This document shows, piece after piece, positions 19,156 through 27,818 of a stretch of DNA of 64,000 nt. The notes under the pieces are model-generated. The model saw only the letters and a program-made list of their open reading frames with translations. It was not told the DNA's origin and made no database searches. Location of the stretch: positions 434,001 to 498,000 of the forward strand of contig NZ_QZFU01000016.1 of NCBI RefSeq assembly GCF_003598715.1. Direction: 5' to 3'. Each line of letters starts with the position of its first letter. Positions within the stretch are counted from its first letter, which is position 1. The translations under genes were made by a program, and so were the position numbers. This stretch comes from Nocardia panacis (GTDB lineage: Bacteria > Actinomycetota > Actinomycetes > Mycobacteriales > Mycobacteriaceae).

Positions 19156-19623
19156 TCAGCCGCGCTCGACGGCGGCCTTGATCCGGTCCAGGGTCTGGGT
19201 CATCCCGCGAATCAAATCCGCTTCGAAGGCCTTCTCGCCGCCGAGGGCGATGTCGATCACCTTGCGCACCGGGCCGGGGATTCCGCTCGGCGCGACCTCG
19301 CGGCGCTCGGTGAGCCGGGTGCCGGATTCGGTGGGCTCGAGCAGGTAGCTCCAGGTGGTGCGGTTCTCGTTCATGCGAAAGGCGAAGGCCCGGTTGGGAT
19401 CGAAGGCGACGATGCGCGAGGAGGTTGGCCAGTACTTCTTGCCGTCACGATTCAGATTGAGGGTCCAGGTGCCCGCCGCGGGCGCGCCCAGCGGCATCAT
19501 CCGCACGCACTGGGGGCTGAACTCCGGCATCCGCCGCAGATCGGAGACGACGGACCACACCCGCTCCGGCGGCGCGTCGATATCGATGGCGACTTCGAGA
19601 TTGTTGGGCACGACTGCCTCCAT
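19156..19623 (-). CDS. SRPBCC (polyketide cyclase/START-like) family protein
   Basis: 155 residues from the ATG at 19623; a start nine codons upstream is less likely. The beginning NLEVAIDIDAPPERVWSVVSDLRRMPEFSPQ is the classical start of the SRPBCC helix-grip fold, followed by beta strands (SRIVAFDPNRAFAFRMN, TTWSYLLEPTESGTRLTERRE) and a long C-terminal helix. The fold binds hydrophobic ligands. No partner is obvious: the SIMPL gene lies 37 bases downstream on the same strand and may be co-transcribed. Confidence 0.87.
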   Translation of the reverse strand: MEAVVPNNLEVAIDIDAPPERVWSVVSDLRRMPEFSPQCVRMMPLGAPAAGTWTLNLNRDGKKYWPTSSRIVAFDPNRAFAFRMNENRTTWSYLLEPTESGTRLTERREVAPSGIPGPVRKVIDIALGGEKAFEADLIRGMTQTLDRIKAAVERG

Positions 19624-19783
19624 GTGGTGCAAGCGAGCGATACGGCGCACATCTTAATCGGGAAGGCAGTTGCGTCACATTTTTGCATGTTGCGACCCTG
19701 CGGCGGTAATGCCCGGCGCACAATTCTGATAGATCAAGCAAGACACGCCACCGGCTTTCCGTACCCACGTGAGGTGATCGGCC

Positions 19784-19987
19784 GTGAAACTGCGCTCCCT
19801 CCTCCATCGAAGGCAGTCGGAAAAGCTGCCCCTCCTTCCCGAAGCCGAGCTTTCCGAATCCACCGACGCATCACTGCGCGCCGTGTTCGCGTCGCGCGAA
19901 AAAAAGAAGACCCGTGCCGCAGAGGAAAGACTGGAACGCCTGCTCACCCCCACCGAACTCGATCTGGTTCGGGAACACCGACTGTGA
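19784..19987 (+). CDS. small basic hypothetical protein preceding the redox-signalling operon
   Basis: 67 residues from a GTG at 19784 with AGGTGA upstream. The composition is charged and probably helical (RAVFASREKKKTRAAEERLERLL, then TPTELDLVREHRL). No membrane segment and no family recognised. It ends 43 bases before the receiver-flavoprotein gene and has the same direction, so it may be the first gene of that operon. The local sequence is less GC-rich than its neighbours. It could also be non-coding leader sequence. Confidence 0.45.
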   Translation: MKLRSLLHRRQSEKLPLLPEAELSESTDASLRAVFASREKKKTRAAEERLERLLTPTELDLVREHRL

Positions 19988-20030
19988 ATGGGCCGCGACA
20001 CGCGGACCATCGAGGATTCATACTTTCCCG

Positions 20031-21698
20031 GTGAGCTCCCCCAGCGCCGGTAAACCGGCCATCCTCAGCGTCGACGACGATCCGGGCGTCTCCCGCGCGG
20101 TGGTGCGTGATCTGCGCCGCCGCTACGGCGCGGAATATCGGATCCTGCGCGCGGAATCGGGTCCGCAGGCGCTGGAGGCGCTGCGGGAGATGAAATTGCG
20201 TGGCCAGCCGGTTGCCGTGCTCATCGCCGACTATCGGATGCCGGGTATGGACGGTATCGAATTCCTGGAGCAGGCCATGGATCTGCACCCCTACGCCCGG
20301 CGGGTGCTGCTCACCGCCTACGCCGACACCAGCGCCGCCATCGATGCCATCAATGTCGTCGACCTGGACCACTACCTGCTCAAACCGTGGGACCCGCCGG
20401 AGGAGAAGCTCTATCCGGTGCTCGACGGCCTGCTCGACGCCTGGCGCTCCAGCGAGCAGCGTCCGGTCCACGAGACGAAGGTCATCGGCAATCGCTGGTC
20501 GCCGCGGTCCTCGCAGGTGCGGGAATTCCTGGCGCGCAACCAGTTGCCCTACCGCTGGTACGTCGCCGACGAACCCGAGGGCACGCGACTGCTCGAGGCC
20601 GCGGGGGCCGATCCGGTGAACTGCCCGGTGGTGATCACCTCGGGCGGGCAGGCGCTGGTGCAGCCGACCGATGGCGAACTGGCCGAACATGTCGGCCTGT
20701 CCACGACGCCGACCGGCGAGTTCTACGACCTCATCGTCGTCGGTGGCGGCCCGGCCGGGCTGGGCGCGGCCGTGTACGGCGCTTCCGAGGGTTTGCGCAC
20801 GGTGCTCGTCGAGCGGACCGCGACCGGCGGCCAGGCCGGGCAGAGTTCGCGCATCGAGAACTACCTCGGCTTTCCCGACGGCGTCTCGGGAGGGCAGTTG
20901 GCGGACCGGGCGCGGCGGCAGGCCGCGAAATTCGGCGCGGAGGTGCTCACCACCCGCGATGTCGTCGGGCTCGAGGTGAACGGTTCGGCGCGCACGGTGC
21001 GTTTCGCCGACGGCGGGCGACTGTGCGCGCATACGGTCATCATCGCCACCGGCGTGGACTACCGCAGGCATCCCGCACCGGGCGTGGACGAATTCACCGG
21101 GCGCGGAGTGTATTACGGCTCGGCCATGACCGAGGCGTTCGAATGCGCCGATCGCGACGTCTACATTGTGGGTGGGGCGAATTCGGCCGGACAGGCCGCG
21201 GTCTTCCTGTCCCGCAACGCGAAAACGGTGCACCTGGTGGTGCGCGCGGACACGCTGGAGAAATCCATGTCGCACTATCTGATTCAGCAGATCGCGCAAA
21301 TTCCCAATATTCGGGTGCGCGCCCGCACCGAGGTCGTCGCCGCCCACGGCGACGATCATTTGACTCAAATCATCTTGCGCGACAACGAATCCGGACTCGA
21401 GGAGAAGGCCGACACCGAACGGCTGTTCCTGTTCATCGGCGCGGCGCCGCAGACCGATTGGCTCGACGGGGTGATCGAGCGCGACGCGGCCGGATATGTG
21501 CTGGCCGGTCCGGATCTGATGGTCGAGGGCGAACGTCCCGCGGGCTGGGAGCTGCCGCGCCCACCGCACCATCTGGAGACCAGCGTGCCCGGCGTCTTCG
21601 TCGCCGGCGACGTCCACGCCGATTCGGCCAAACGGGTCGCCTCGGCCGTGGGCGAGGGCGCGATGGCCGTCATGCTCGTGCACCGGTACCTGGCCTGA
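20031..21698 (+). CDS. receiver domain / glutaredoxin-like / thioredoxin-reductase-like flavoprotein fusion
   Basis: 555 residues from a GTG at 20031; upstream codons in frame belong to the preceding small gene's region. Residues 8-125 are a response-regulator receiver with acidic pocket (SVDDDPG), phospho-acceptor Asp67 (IADYRMPGMDG), Thr/Ala in LLTAYAD and Lys118. Residues 150-220 look like a glutaredoxin-fold segment (WSPRSSQVREFLARNQLPY) without a CxxC. Residues 230-555 are a thioredoxin-reductase-like flavoprotein with GGGPAG for FAD at 238, GGANSAG for NAD(P)H at 381 and a C-terminal GVFVAGDVH. The CxxC that thioredoxin reductases use is absent: the position reads YGSAMTEAFEC. The gene is followed by a histidine kinase and a UBP zinc finger. 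Confidence 0.88.
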   Translation: MSSPSAGKPAILSVDDDPGVSRAVVRDLRRRYGAEYRILRAESGPQALEALREMKLRGQPVAVLIADYRMPGMDGIEFLEQAMDLHPYARRVLLTAYADTSAAIDAINVVDLDHYLLKPWDPPEEKLYPVLDGLLDAWRSSEQRPVHETKVIGNRWSPRSSQVREFLARNQLPYRWYVADEPEGTRLLEAAGADPVNCPVVITSGGQALVQPTDGELAEHVGLSTTPTGEFYDLIVVGGGPAGLGAAVYGASEGLRTVLVERTATGGQAGQSSRIENYLGFPDGVSGGQLADRARRQAAKFGAEVLTTRDVVGLEVNGSARTVRFADGGRLCAHTVIIATGVDYRRHPAPGVDEFTGRGVYYGSAMTEAFECADRDVYIVGGANSAGQAAVFLSRNAKTVHLVVRADTLEKSMSHYLIQQIAQIPNIRVRARTEVVAAHGDDHLTQIILRDNESGLEEKADTERLFLFIGAAPQTDWLDGVIERDAAGYVLAGPDLMVEGERPAGWELPRPPHHLETSVPGVFVAGDVHADSAKRVASAVGEGAMAVMLVHRYLA

Positions 21699-21723
21699 CG
21701 GCCGCGAAGGAAAGGCTGGGAAA

Positions 21724-23205
21724 ATGACCTCCAAGGAAACCGCGGACCGCACCAGCCGACTCGTGTGCGATCCGGCGGAACTGCGCTCGCTGTTCCTGTT
21801 CGAGAAGCTCGACGAGCCGCAGTTGGACTGGCTGTGCCGCGACGGGCGCATCGAATACATCGAGCCCGGCAAGGTATTCGGCGAGGGCGATCCGGCCACC
21901 TGCTTCTACGTGCTGATGGACGGCGAGGTGGTGCTCACCAAACTCTCCGGCGGCACCGAGATCGAACTGGTGCGCACCGACCATCGCGGCGCGTACGCGG
22001 GCGCCTGGATGTCCTATATCGGGGACCGGGTCGAGCAGGTCTACAACAGCGCCATGTACGTCAGCCGAAAGTCGCGCTTCTTTGTCATCGAGGCCGCGAC
22101 CTTCGCCGAGATGGTGCAGCAGTGGTTCCCGATGGCGGTGCACCTGCTGGAGGGCGTGTTCTTCGGCAATCGGAACTTCAACGCGCGCATCGGCGAACGC
22201 GAGCGGTTGCTCGCGCTCGGCTCGCTGTCGGCCGGTTTGACCCATGAGCTGAACAATCCGGCCGCGGCGGCGGTGCGCGCCACCGCGGGCCTGCGCGAGC
22301 GGGTGGCCGGGATGCGGCACAAGCTGGCCATGATGGCCGACGGCAAATTCGAGCCGAAATCCCTGGTCGCCATGGTCGGTTTGCAGGAGGAGGCGGCCGC
22401 GCAGGTGGCCAAGGCCCCCGAGCTGACGCCGATGGAGGCCGCCGACCGCGAGGATCTGCTCGGCGACTGGCTCGAGGAGCACGGTGTCGAGGACGCCTGG
22501 AATCTCGCGCCGACCTTCGTGCAGGCCGGACTCGACACCGCCTGGCTGGAGAAGGTGTCCGCCACCCTGGACGAATGCTCGGACAAGGTGTTCCAGGGCG
22601 CGATCCGCTGGTTGAACTACACCATCGAGACCGAGCTGCTGATGAACGAGATCGCCGATTCCACCACCCGCATCTCCTCGCTGGTGGACGCGGCCAAGCA
22701 GTACTCGCAGATGGATCGGGCGCCGTTCCAGGTGTGTGATGTGCACGAACTGCTCGACAGCACCCTGGTCATGCTCAGCCGCAAGATCGGCGACGGCATC
22801 GAGGTGGTCAAACAGTACGATCGCAGCCTGCCGCCGGTGCCGTGCTACGCGGCCGAACTCAACCAGGTGTGGACAAACCTGATCGACAATGCGGTCTACG
22901 CCATGGGGGGTGCCGGTACGCTCACCCTGCGCACCCGCCGCGAGAACGAGTGCGCCGTAGTGGAAATCGGCGATACCGGGCCGGGTGTGTCCCCCGAGGT
23001 GCGCAGCCGGATCTTCGAACCGTTCTTCACGACCAAACCGGTGGGTGAGGGCACCGGACTCGGGCTCGATATCTCGTTCCGGATCGTGGTGAACAAGCAC
23101 GGCGGGGATATCCGACTCGAATCCGCGCCCGGTGACACCAGATTCGCGGTGTGGCTGCCGCTGCACCGCGCGGCCGCGGAATCCGACCAGGAGGAGCAAC
23201 AGTGA
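21724..23205 (+). CDS. cytosolic histidine kinase with cyclic-nucleotide-binding domain
   Basis: 493 residues, no membrane segment. Residues about 20-140 are a cNMP-binding (Crp-like) domain (FVGEGDPATCFYVL-type strand with GEVVLTKL). The kinase part has the His174 box LTHELNNPAAAAV, the N box WTNLIDNAVYAM, the G1 box GDTGPGVSPE, the F box IFEPFFTTKP and the G2 box GEGTGLGLD. It should phosphorylate the receiver domain of the upstream flavoprotein, 25 bases away, and its stop overlaps the UBP-finger start. Whether the sensor domain binds a nucleotide cannot be read: the usual phosphate-binding Arg-containing cassette is not clear. Confidence 0.9.
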   Translation: MTSKETADRTSRLVCDPAELRSLFLFEKLDEPQLDWLCRDGRIEYIEPGKVFGEGDPATCFYVLMDGEVVLTKLSGGTEIELVRTDHRGAYAGAWMSYIGDRVEQVYNSAMYVSRKSRFFVIEAATFAEMVQQWFPMAVHLLEGVFFGNRNFNARIGERERLLALGSLSAGLTHELNNPAAAAVRATAGLRERVAGMRHKLAMMADGKFEPKSLVAMVGLQEEAAAQVAKAPELTPMEAADREDLLGDWLEEHGVEDAWNLAPTFVQAGLDTAWLEKVSATLDECSDKVFQGAIRWLNYTIETELLMNEIADSTTRISSLVDAAKQYSQMDRAPFQVCDVHELLDSTLVMLSRKIGDGIEVVKQYDRSLPPVPCYAAELNQVWTNLIDNAVYAMGGAGTLTLRTRRENECAVVEIGDTGPGVSPEVRSRIFEPFFTTKPVGEGTGLGLDISFRIVVNKHGGDIRLESAPGDTRFAVWLPLHRAAAESDQEEQQ

Positions 23206-23555
23206 CACAGGAGATCGAGGGAATCGACCCCGCCGTGCCGCCGAGCGGACCCGGTTGTGTGGAATGCGAAGCGGCGCAGGGGTGGTGGGTGCATCTGCGG
23301 CGGTGCGCGCAGTGCGGGCACATCGGCTGCTGCGACACCTCCCCCGCCCAGCACGCCAGCAAGCACGCCGAGCAGACCGGCCACCCGTTCATTCAAAGCT
23401 TCGAACCGGGTGAGGAGTGGTTCTGGAATTTCCGAACCGAGCAGATGTACGGCGGTGGCCCGGAATTGGCTCCGCCGCACAATCATCCGATCGAACAGAG
23501 CGTCCCCGGACCACGCGAGCGAGTGCCCGCCGACTGGCGTTCCCATACGCACTGA
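23202..23555 (+). CDS. UBP-type zinc-finger protein
   Basis: 117 residues, GTG start overlapping the kinase stop (GTGA). Zinc ligands are evident in CVECEAAQGWWVHLRRCAQC, then GHIGCCDTSPAQHASKHAEQTGH, the spacing of ZnF-UBP domains. The EWFWNFRTEQMY segment after the finger is shared by bacterial members. In eukaryotes such fingers bind the free C-terminal Gly-Gly of ubiquitin; bacterial members are small stand-alone proteins of unknown role. Co-translation with the kinase suggests it serves the same pathway. Confidence 0.9.
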   Translation: MTQEIEGIDPAVPPSGPGCVECEAAQGWWVHLRRCAQCGHIGCCDTSPAQHASKHAEQTGHPFIQSFEPGEEWFWNFRTEQMYGGGPELAPPHNHPIEQSVPGPRERVPADWRSHTH

Positions 23556-23671
23556 GTTGCGTCCCGTACACACTGGCGGGTGCGTACGGGGAGAGGGACG
23601 CCGGATTCGGTAGGCTGCTGCCGATCGCGCCGGGGGCACCGGCGTCCCGACCACCATTGTGAAAGCACGCG

Positions 23672-24040
23672 ATGAAGCCTTATCTCGTCACCGTCCTGGC
23701 GGCCGGGGCGCTGGCAGCGGCGCTGGCCGGCTGCGGAAAATCCACCGACAACAGCACCGACGCCAATGGGTTGCGCACGCCCGGCGCGTCATCGGGCTCC
23801 GCGTCGACCCCGAAGGCGGGGTCCGCGGCGGCTTCGAAGATCACCTGCGGCGAATTCAAGTCGATGAACGAGGCCGCGGAGAAGTCCGTGATCGAGCAGA
23901 TCCTGGCCGAACATCCGGACAGTTCCTTCGCGGGGAGCCCGAATGTCGCGCTCGGCACCGCCAAACTGGTGTGCCTGTCGGCGAGCGCCGCCGACACCCC
24001 GGTCGCGGTAGCGGCCAAGATCGTCGGCAAAACGGGCTAG
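23672..24040 (+). CDS. small secreted lipoprotein, unknown function
   Basis: 122 residues. The N-terminus has a hydrophobic stretch and the lipobox ALAGC with Cys21, followed by a Ser/Thr/Gly-rich linker (SSGSASTPKAGSAAA). The short mature domain contains two further cysteines (KITCGEF and KLVCLSA) that could form a disulphide. No family recognised. It stands alone between the UBP-finger gene and the AAA ATPase. Confidence 0.75.
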   Translation: MKPYLVTVLAAGALAAALAGCGKSTDNSTDANGLRTPGASSGSASTPKAGSAAASKITCGEFKSMNEAAEKSVIEQILAEHPDSSFAGSPNVALGTAKLVCLSASAADTPVAVAAKIVGKTG

Positions 24041-24137
24041 GGCTACCTGTGTCATCGCGCCGGCCTACGCAAGTCCGAGGGCAGCTTCGCAGGCAGCGCC
24101 AGGGCCGGGACTGCTTGACACCCGGCAGAATGGCACG

Positions 24138-26354
24138 GTGGCAGAACTAGCGCTCACCGCTCGCTTGAATTCCTCGGCGGCCGACGCCCGACGCGGCGTG
24201 GTCCGACTGCATCCGGAGGCGCTCACCGCGCTCGGGTTGCGGGAATGGGATGGGATCGCGCTCGTCGGGGCGCGGCGTACGGCTGCCGTGGTGGGGTTGG
24301 CGCCGGCGGGCACACCGGCGGGTGTGGCGCTGCTCGACGATGTCACGCTATCCAATGCCGGGTTGCGCGAGGATGCCACGGTGCTCGTCGCCCCGGTCAC
24401 CGTGTATGGCGCGCGCCAACTCTCGGTCAGTGGTTCGGTGCACGCGACCCGCACCATCGCGGCGGCCACGCTGCGACAGGCGCTGCTCGGCAAGGTGGTG
24501 ACGGTGGGCGATACGGTCTCGCTGCTGCCGCGCGATCTCGGCCCCGACATCAGTTCGGCGGCGGCCAGTCAGGCGCTGTCCCGTGCTTTCGGTATCGCGT
24601 GGACCACCGAATTGCTGACCGTCACCGGGATCGATCCCGGCCCCGGTCCGGTGAGCGTGCAGCCGAATACGGCCGTGGCGTGGGGTGCGGGGACGGTGGC
24701 GGCGCGGGATGCGGCCGATGCCGCGATCCCGGCGGCGGAGCAGCCCGCGGCCGCGCTCGCCCCGCCGATCGCCCGGCACAGCGGATCGTGGACGCCCGCC
24801 GTCACCGTGGCGGAGTTGGCCGGGATGCAGGGTCAGGCCGCCAAACTCACCGAGTGGCTCAGCCTGGCCCTCGATGAACCGGAACTACTCAAAACCCTCG
24901 GCGCCACACCGCATTTGGGTGTGCTGATCAGCGGGCCGGCGGGGGTCGGCAAGGCGACGCTGGCCCGCGCGGTCAGCGCGCCGCGGCGCATTGTCGAACT
25001 CGACGGACCCACCGTCGGCGCGACCGAGCACGGTGCGCGGCTGCGGCAGGTGGCGGCCGCGGTCGCCGAGATCGGTTCCGGACCGCGCGGCATCCTGCTC
25101 ATCACCGATATCGACGCGCTGCTGCCCGCCCAGTCCGAGCCGGTGGCCACGCTCATTCTCGATCAGTTGCGGGCGGCGGTCGCCGAACCAGGGGTGGCCT
25201 TCCTGGCCACCACCGCCCATCCGGCCGATATCGATGCCCGGTTGCGGACGCCGGAGCTGTGCGATCGGGAACTGGCGCTGACACCGCCGACTGCCGCCGT
25301 GCGCCGCACCCTGCTGGAGGCGCTGCTGCGCAAGGTGCCGACCGAGGATCTCGCACTGGAGGAGATCGCCTCGCGCACACCGGGTTTCGTGGTGTCGGAT
25401 CTGGCCGCGCTGTGCCGGGAGGCGGCGCTGCGGGCGGCGTCGCGGGCGAGCAGGGAGCAGGCCGAACCACGGCTGGCGCAATCGGACCTGTTGGGTGCGC
25501 TGCAGGTCATCCGGCCGCTGTCGCGGTCCGGTATGGAGGAGTTGGCCATCGGCAGTCTCGGCCTCGACGATGTCGGCGATATGGCCGAGACGAAGCAGGC
25601 ATTGACCGAATCGGTGCTGTGGCCGCTGCGGCATCCGGATTCCTTCGCCCGTCTGGGTATCGAGCCGCCGCGTGGCGTCCTGCTCTACGGTCCGCCCGGC
25701 TGCGGCAAGACCTACCTGGTGCGCGCATTGGCCGGAACCGGCCATCTGAGCGTGCACGCGGTCAAGGGCGCCGAACTGATGGACAAGTGGGTCGGCTCCT
25801 CCGAGCGGGCGGTGCGCGAATTGTTCCAGCGCGCCAGGGATTCCGCGCCGTCACTGATCTTCCTGGACGAGATCGACGCCTTGGCCCCGCGTCGCGGGCA
25901 GAGCACCGACTCCGGTGTGGCCGACCGGGTGGTCGCCGCGCTGCTCACCGAACTCGACGGGGTCGAACCGCTGCGCGAGGTGATCGTCCTCGGCGCGACC
26001 AACCGGCCGGAACTGATCGATCCGGCGCTGCTGCGGCCGGGCCGATTGGAGCGGCTGGTTTTCGTGCCGCCGCCGGATGCCGATGGGCGGCACGCGATCC
26101 TGCGCACCGCCGGGAAGTCGGTCCCGCTGGCCGCCGATGTCGATCTCGGCGTGCTCGCCGGTGAGCTCGACGGGTATTCGGCCGCCGACTGCGCGGCGCT
26201 GCTGCGTGAGGCGGCGCTGGCGGCGATGCGGCGCGATGTCGAGGCGGCCGATGTCACGGCCGCCGATCTGGCGGCGGCGCGGGCGGCGGTGCGGCCGTCG
26301 CTGGATCCGGTGCAGGTGCAGTCGCTGCGGCGCTATGCCGAGAACCGCGGCTGA
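24138..26354 (+). CDS. double-AAA ATPase of the Cdc48/VAT type (Rv0435c-like)
   Basis: 738 residues from a GTG. Residues 1-180 are a double-psi-barrel-like N domain (RRGVVRLHPEALTALGLREWDGIAL). The first AAA domain has Walker A GPAGVGKAT (266-274), but its Walker B reads LLITDID, lacking the catalytic Glu, so hydrolysis there is doubtful. The second AAA domain is complete: GPPGCGKTY (518-526), LIFLDEIDAL (573-582), sensor ATNRPELIDPALLRPGRLERLVF. The architecture is that of Cdc48-like unfoldases; the actinobacterial homologue in Mycobacterium lies in the same neighbourhood as pssA-psd. Confidence 0.92.
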   Translation: MAELALTARLNSSAADARRGVVRLHPEALTALGLREWDGIALVGARRTAAVVGLAPAGTPAGVALLDDVTLSNAGLREDATVLVAPVTVYGARQLSVSGSVHATRTIAAATLRQALLGKVVTVGDTVSLLPRDLGPDISSAAASQALSRAFGIAWTTELLTVTGIDPGPGPVSVQPNTAVAWGAGTVAARDAADAAIPAAEQPAAALAPPIARHSGSWTPAVTVAELAGMQGQAAKLTEWLSLALDEPELLKTLGATPHLGVLISGPAGVGKATLARAVSAPRRIVELDGPTVGATEHGARLRQVAAAVAEIGSGPRGILLITDIDALLPAQSEPVATLILDQLRAAVAEPGVAFLATTAHPADIDARLRTPELCDRELALTPPTAAVRRTLLEALLRKVPTEDLALEEIASRTPGFVVSDLAALCREAALRAASRASREQAEPRLAQSDLLGALQVIRPLSRSGMEELAIGSLGLDDVGDMAETKQALTESVLWPLRHPDSFARLGIEPPRGVLLYGPPGCGKTYLVRALAGTGHLSVHAVKGAELMDKWVGSSERAVRELFQRARDSAPSLIFLDEIDALAPRRGQSTDSGVADRVVAALLTELDGVEPLREVIVLGATNRPELIDPALLRPGRLERLVFVPPPDADGRHAILRTAGKSVPLAADVDLGVLAGELDGYSAADCAALLREAALAAMRRDVEAADVTAADLAAARAAVRPSLDPVQVQSLRRYAENRG

Positions 26355-26363
26355 ATCGCGTTA

Positions 26364-27707
26364 TTGACCCATTTCGAACAAACCCACGGGTATGTTCGGC
26401 AGGTGCGTCGGATCGGCGAGGCGGTGGACACGCTCGCGGCCTTCCTGGGAGCCGCGGTCGCCGGTGTGGCCTTATTCCTGCCGATCGCCTTCACCTGGAC
26501 CAAGGAGACCACCCCGTACCGCATCGCCAGCCTGATGAACAGCGTCCCGCGCGGCGCGGCGATCGCGATGATCGTCGCGGTGGCGGCGGCCGTCGTGGTG
26601 ACCACCTTCACCAGACCCGCCGCGGCCTGGCTGCTGGCGATGGTCGGGGCGTTCGCGCTGTTCGTCAATCACATCGTGGGGCGCAATGTCTCCGATCCCG
26701 ACCTGCTCACCACGCAGAACTTTCTGGACTCGCTGTGCGCGGGCACCCTGCTGGGCGCGTTGGGCGCGGCCGTCATGCGCCGACCCGCACCGGCCGCCGC
26801 CTACACCGTCGGTGTCGCGGGCTTCTTCGTCTTCGGCGACCTCGCCGAACTCCTCGATATCGCCGACCGCGACCCGATGACGGTGCTGGAGACCCCGCCG
26901 CGCTGGCTCATCGCCGCCGCCCTGGTCCTGCTGGTGATCGGCACACTGCACAATCGCGCCAAGGAACCACCCGGCCAGGGGCGCGGGGCGGTGGAGCTGC
27001 CGATCGCCCCGATCGTGGCGGCCATGGTGCTCGCGCTGGTGGTGCTGGTCGCCTCGGAATGGCTCGCGCGCCAGATCCAGAACACGCCCGACGCATCGCA
27101 TGTCATCGATATCGGACTGGCCGTCGCGGCCACGGTCGCGGCGGCCATTGTCGCCGCCATGCTGCTGCCGGGCCGCGACGGATACGGCGTATTCCTGGCG
27201 GTGGGTCTGGTGGCGGCGGCCGAGGCGATCGGTGCCGCGCCGCGACCGCCGTGGAGTGTGCTGGTCCTGCTGGCGCTCACCGCGTTCGGACTGTTCGTCG
27301 GGCTGCGACTGCCCTCGATGACGGTGGCCTCGATACTGGTGATCGGACTGTGCGTCTACGCCATGCTGCTGCCCGATGTACACGACAACAATGTGCTGCA
27401 CGCGACGGGCAGTTCCGCGCTGGCGCTCACCGCGGGCTACTGCTGCGGCGCGGCCCGGCCGCGCTACGCGCCGAGCGGCGTGCTCGGACTCGTCGCACTG
27501 TATCTGCCCTCTGTCGTCAGCGCGTTGCCGCTGGACCGATCCACCTGGCCCGCCCCCGACGCGAACGCGCACGGCACCCGACTCGGCGGCACCGCGCTGG
27601 CCATCGCGATCGGCTGTGCGGTGGGCACGGCCGCGCTGCACCGCATTCGACCGCCCTATCGCCCCAAACCGAAACCGGTGCCGGACGAGAGGTTTGCCGA
27701 CACATAG
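26364..27707 (+). CDS. multi-spanning membrane protein, unknown function
   Basis: 447 residues from a TTG at 26364, or 434 from a GTG at 26403, which gives the more ordinary membrane-protein N-terminus (RRIGEAVDTLAAFLGAA). About twelve hydrophobic segments cover most of the length; loops are short. No transport motif recognised. It begins 9 bases after the AAA ATPase, so the two are probably co-transcribed. The last 20 residues are Pro/Lys-rich (YRPKPKPVPDE). Confidence 0.7.
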   Translation: MTHFEQTHGYVRQVRRIGEAVDTLAAFLGAAVAGVALFLPIAFTWTKETTPYRIASLMNSVPRGAAIAMIVAVAAAVVVTTFTRPAAAWLLAMVGAFALFVNHIVGRNVSDPDLLTTQNFLDSLCAGTLLGALGAAVMRRPAPAAAYTVGVAGFFVFGDLAELLDIADRDPMTVLETPPRWLIAAALVLLVIGTLHNRAKEPPGQGRGAVELPIAPIVAAMVLALVVLVASEWLARQIQNTPDASHVIDIGLAVAATVAAAIVAAMLLPGRDGYGVFLAVGLVAAAEAIGAAPRPPWSVLVLLALTAFGLFVGLRLPSMTVASILVIGLCVYAMLLPDVHDNNVLHATGSSALALTAGYCCGAARPRYAPSGVLGLVALYLPSVVSALPLDRSTWPAPDANAHGTRLGGTALAIAIGCAVGTAALHRIRPPYRPKPKPVPDERFADT

Positions 27708-27818
27708 CGAGATCGGCGCGACATGAGGTGCGCCATAGCCGCTCGTGACGCGAAACCACCAGGGATTACCTAGGATTGTCCTGCACCACCCCGACCGTCC
27801 GACCCGCCGGAGTGAAGT

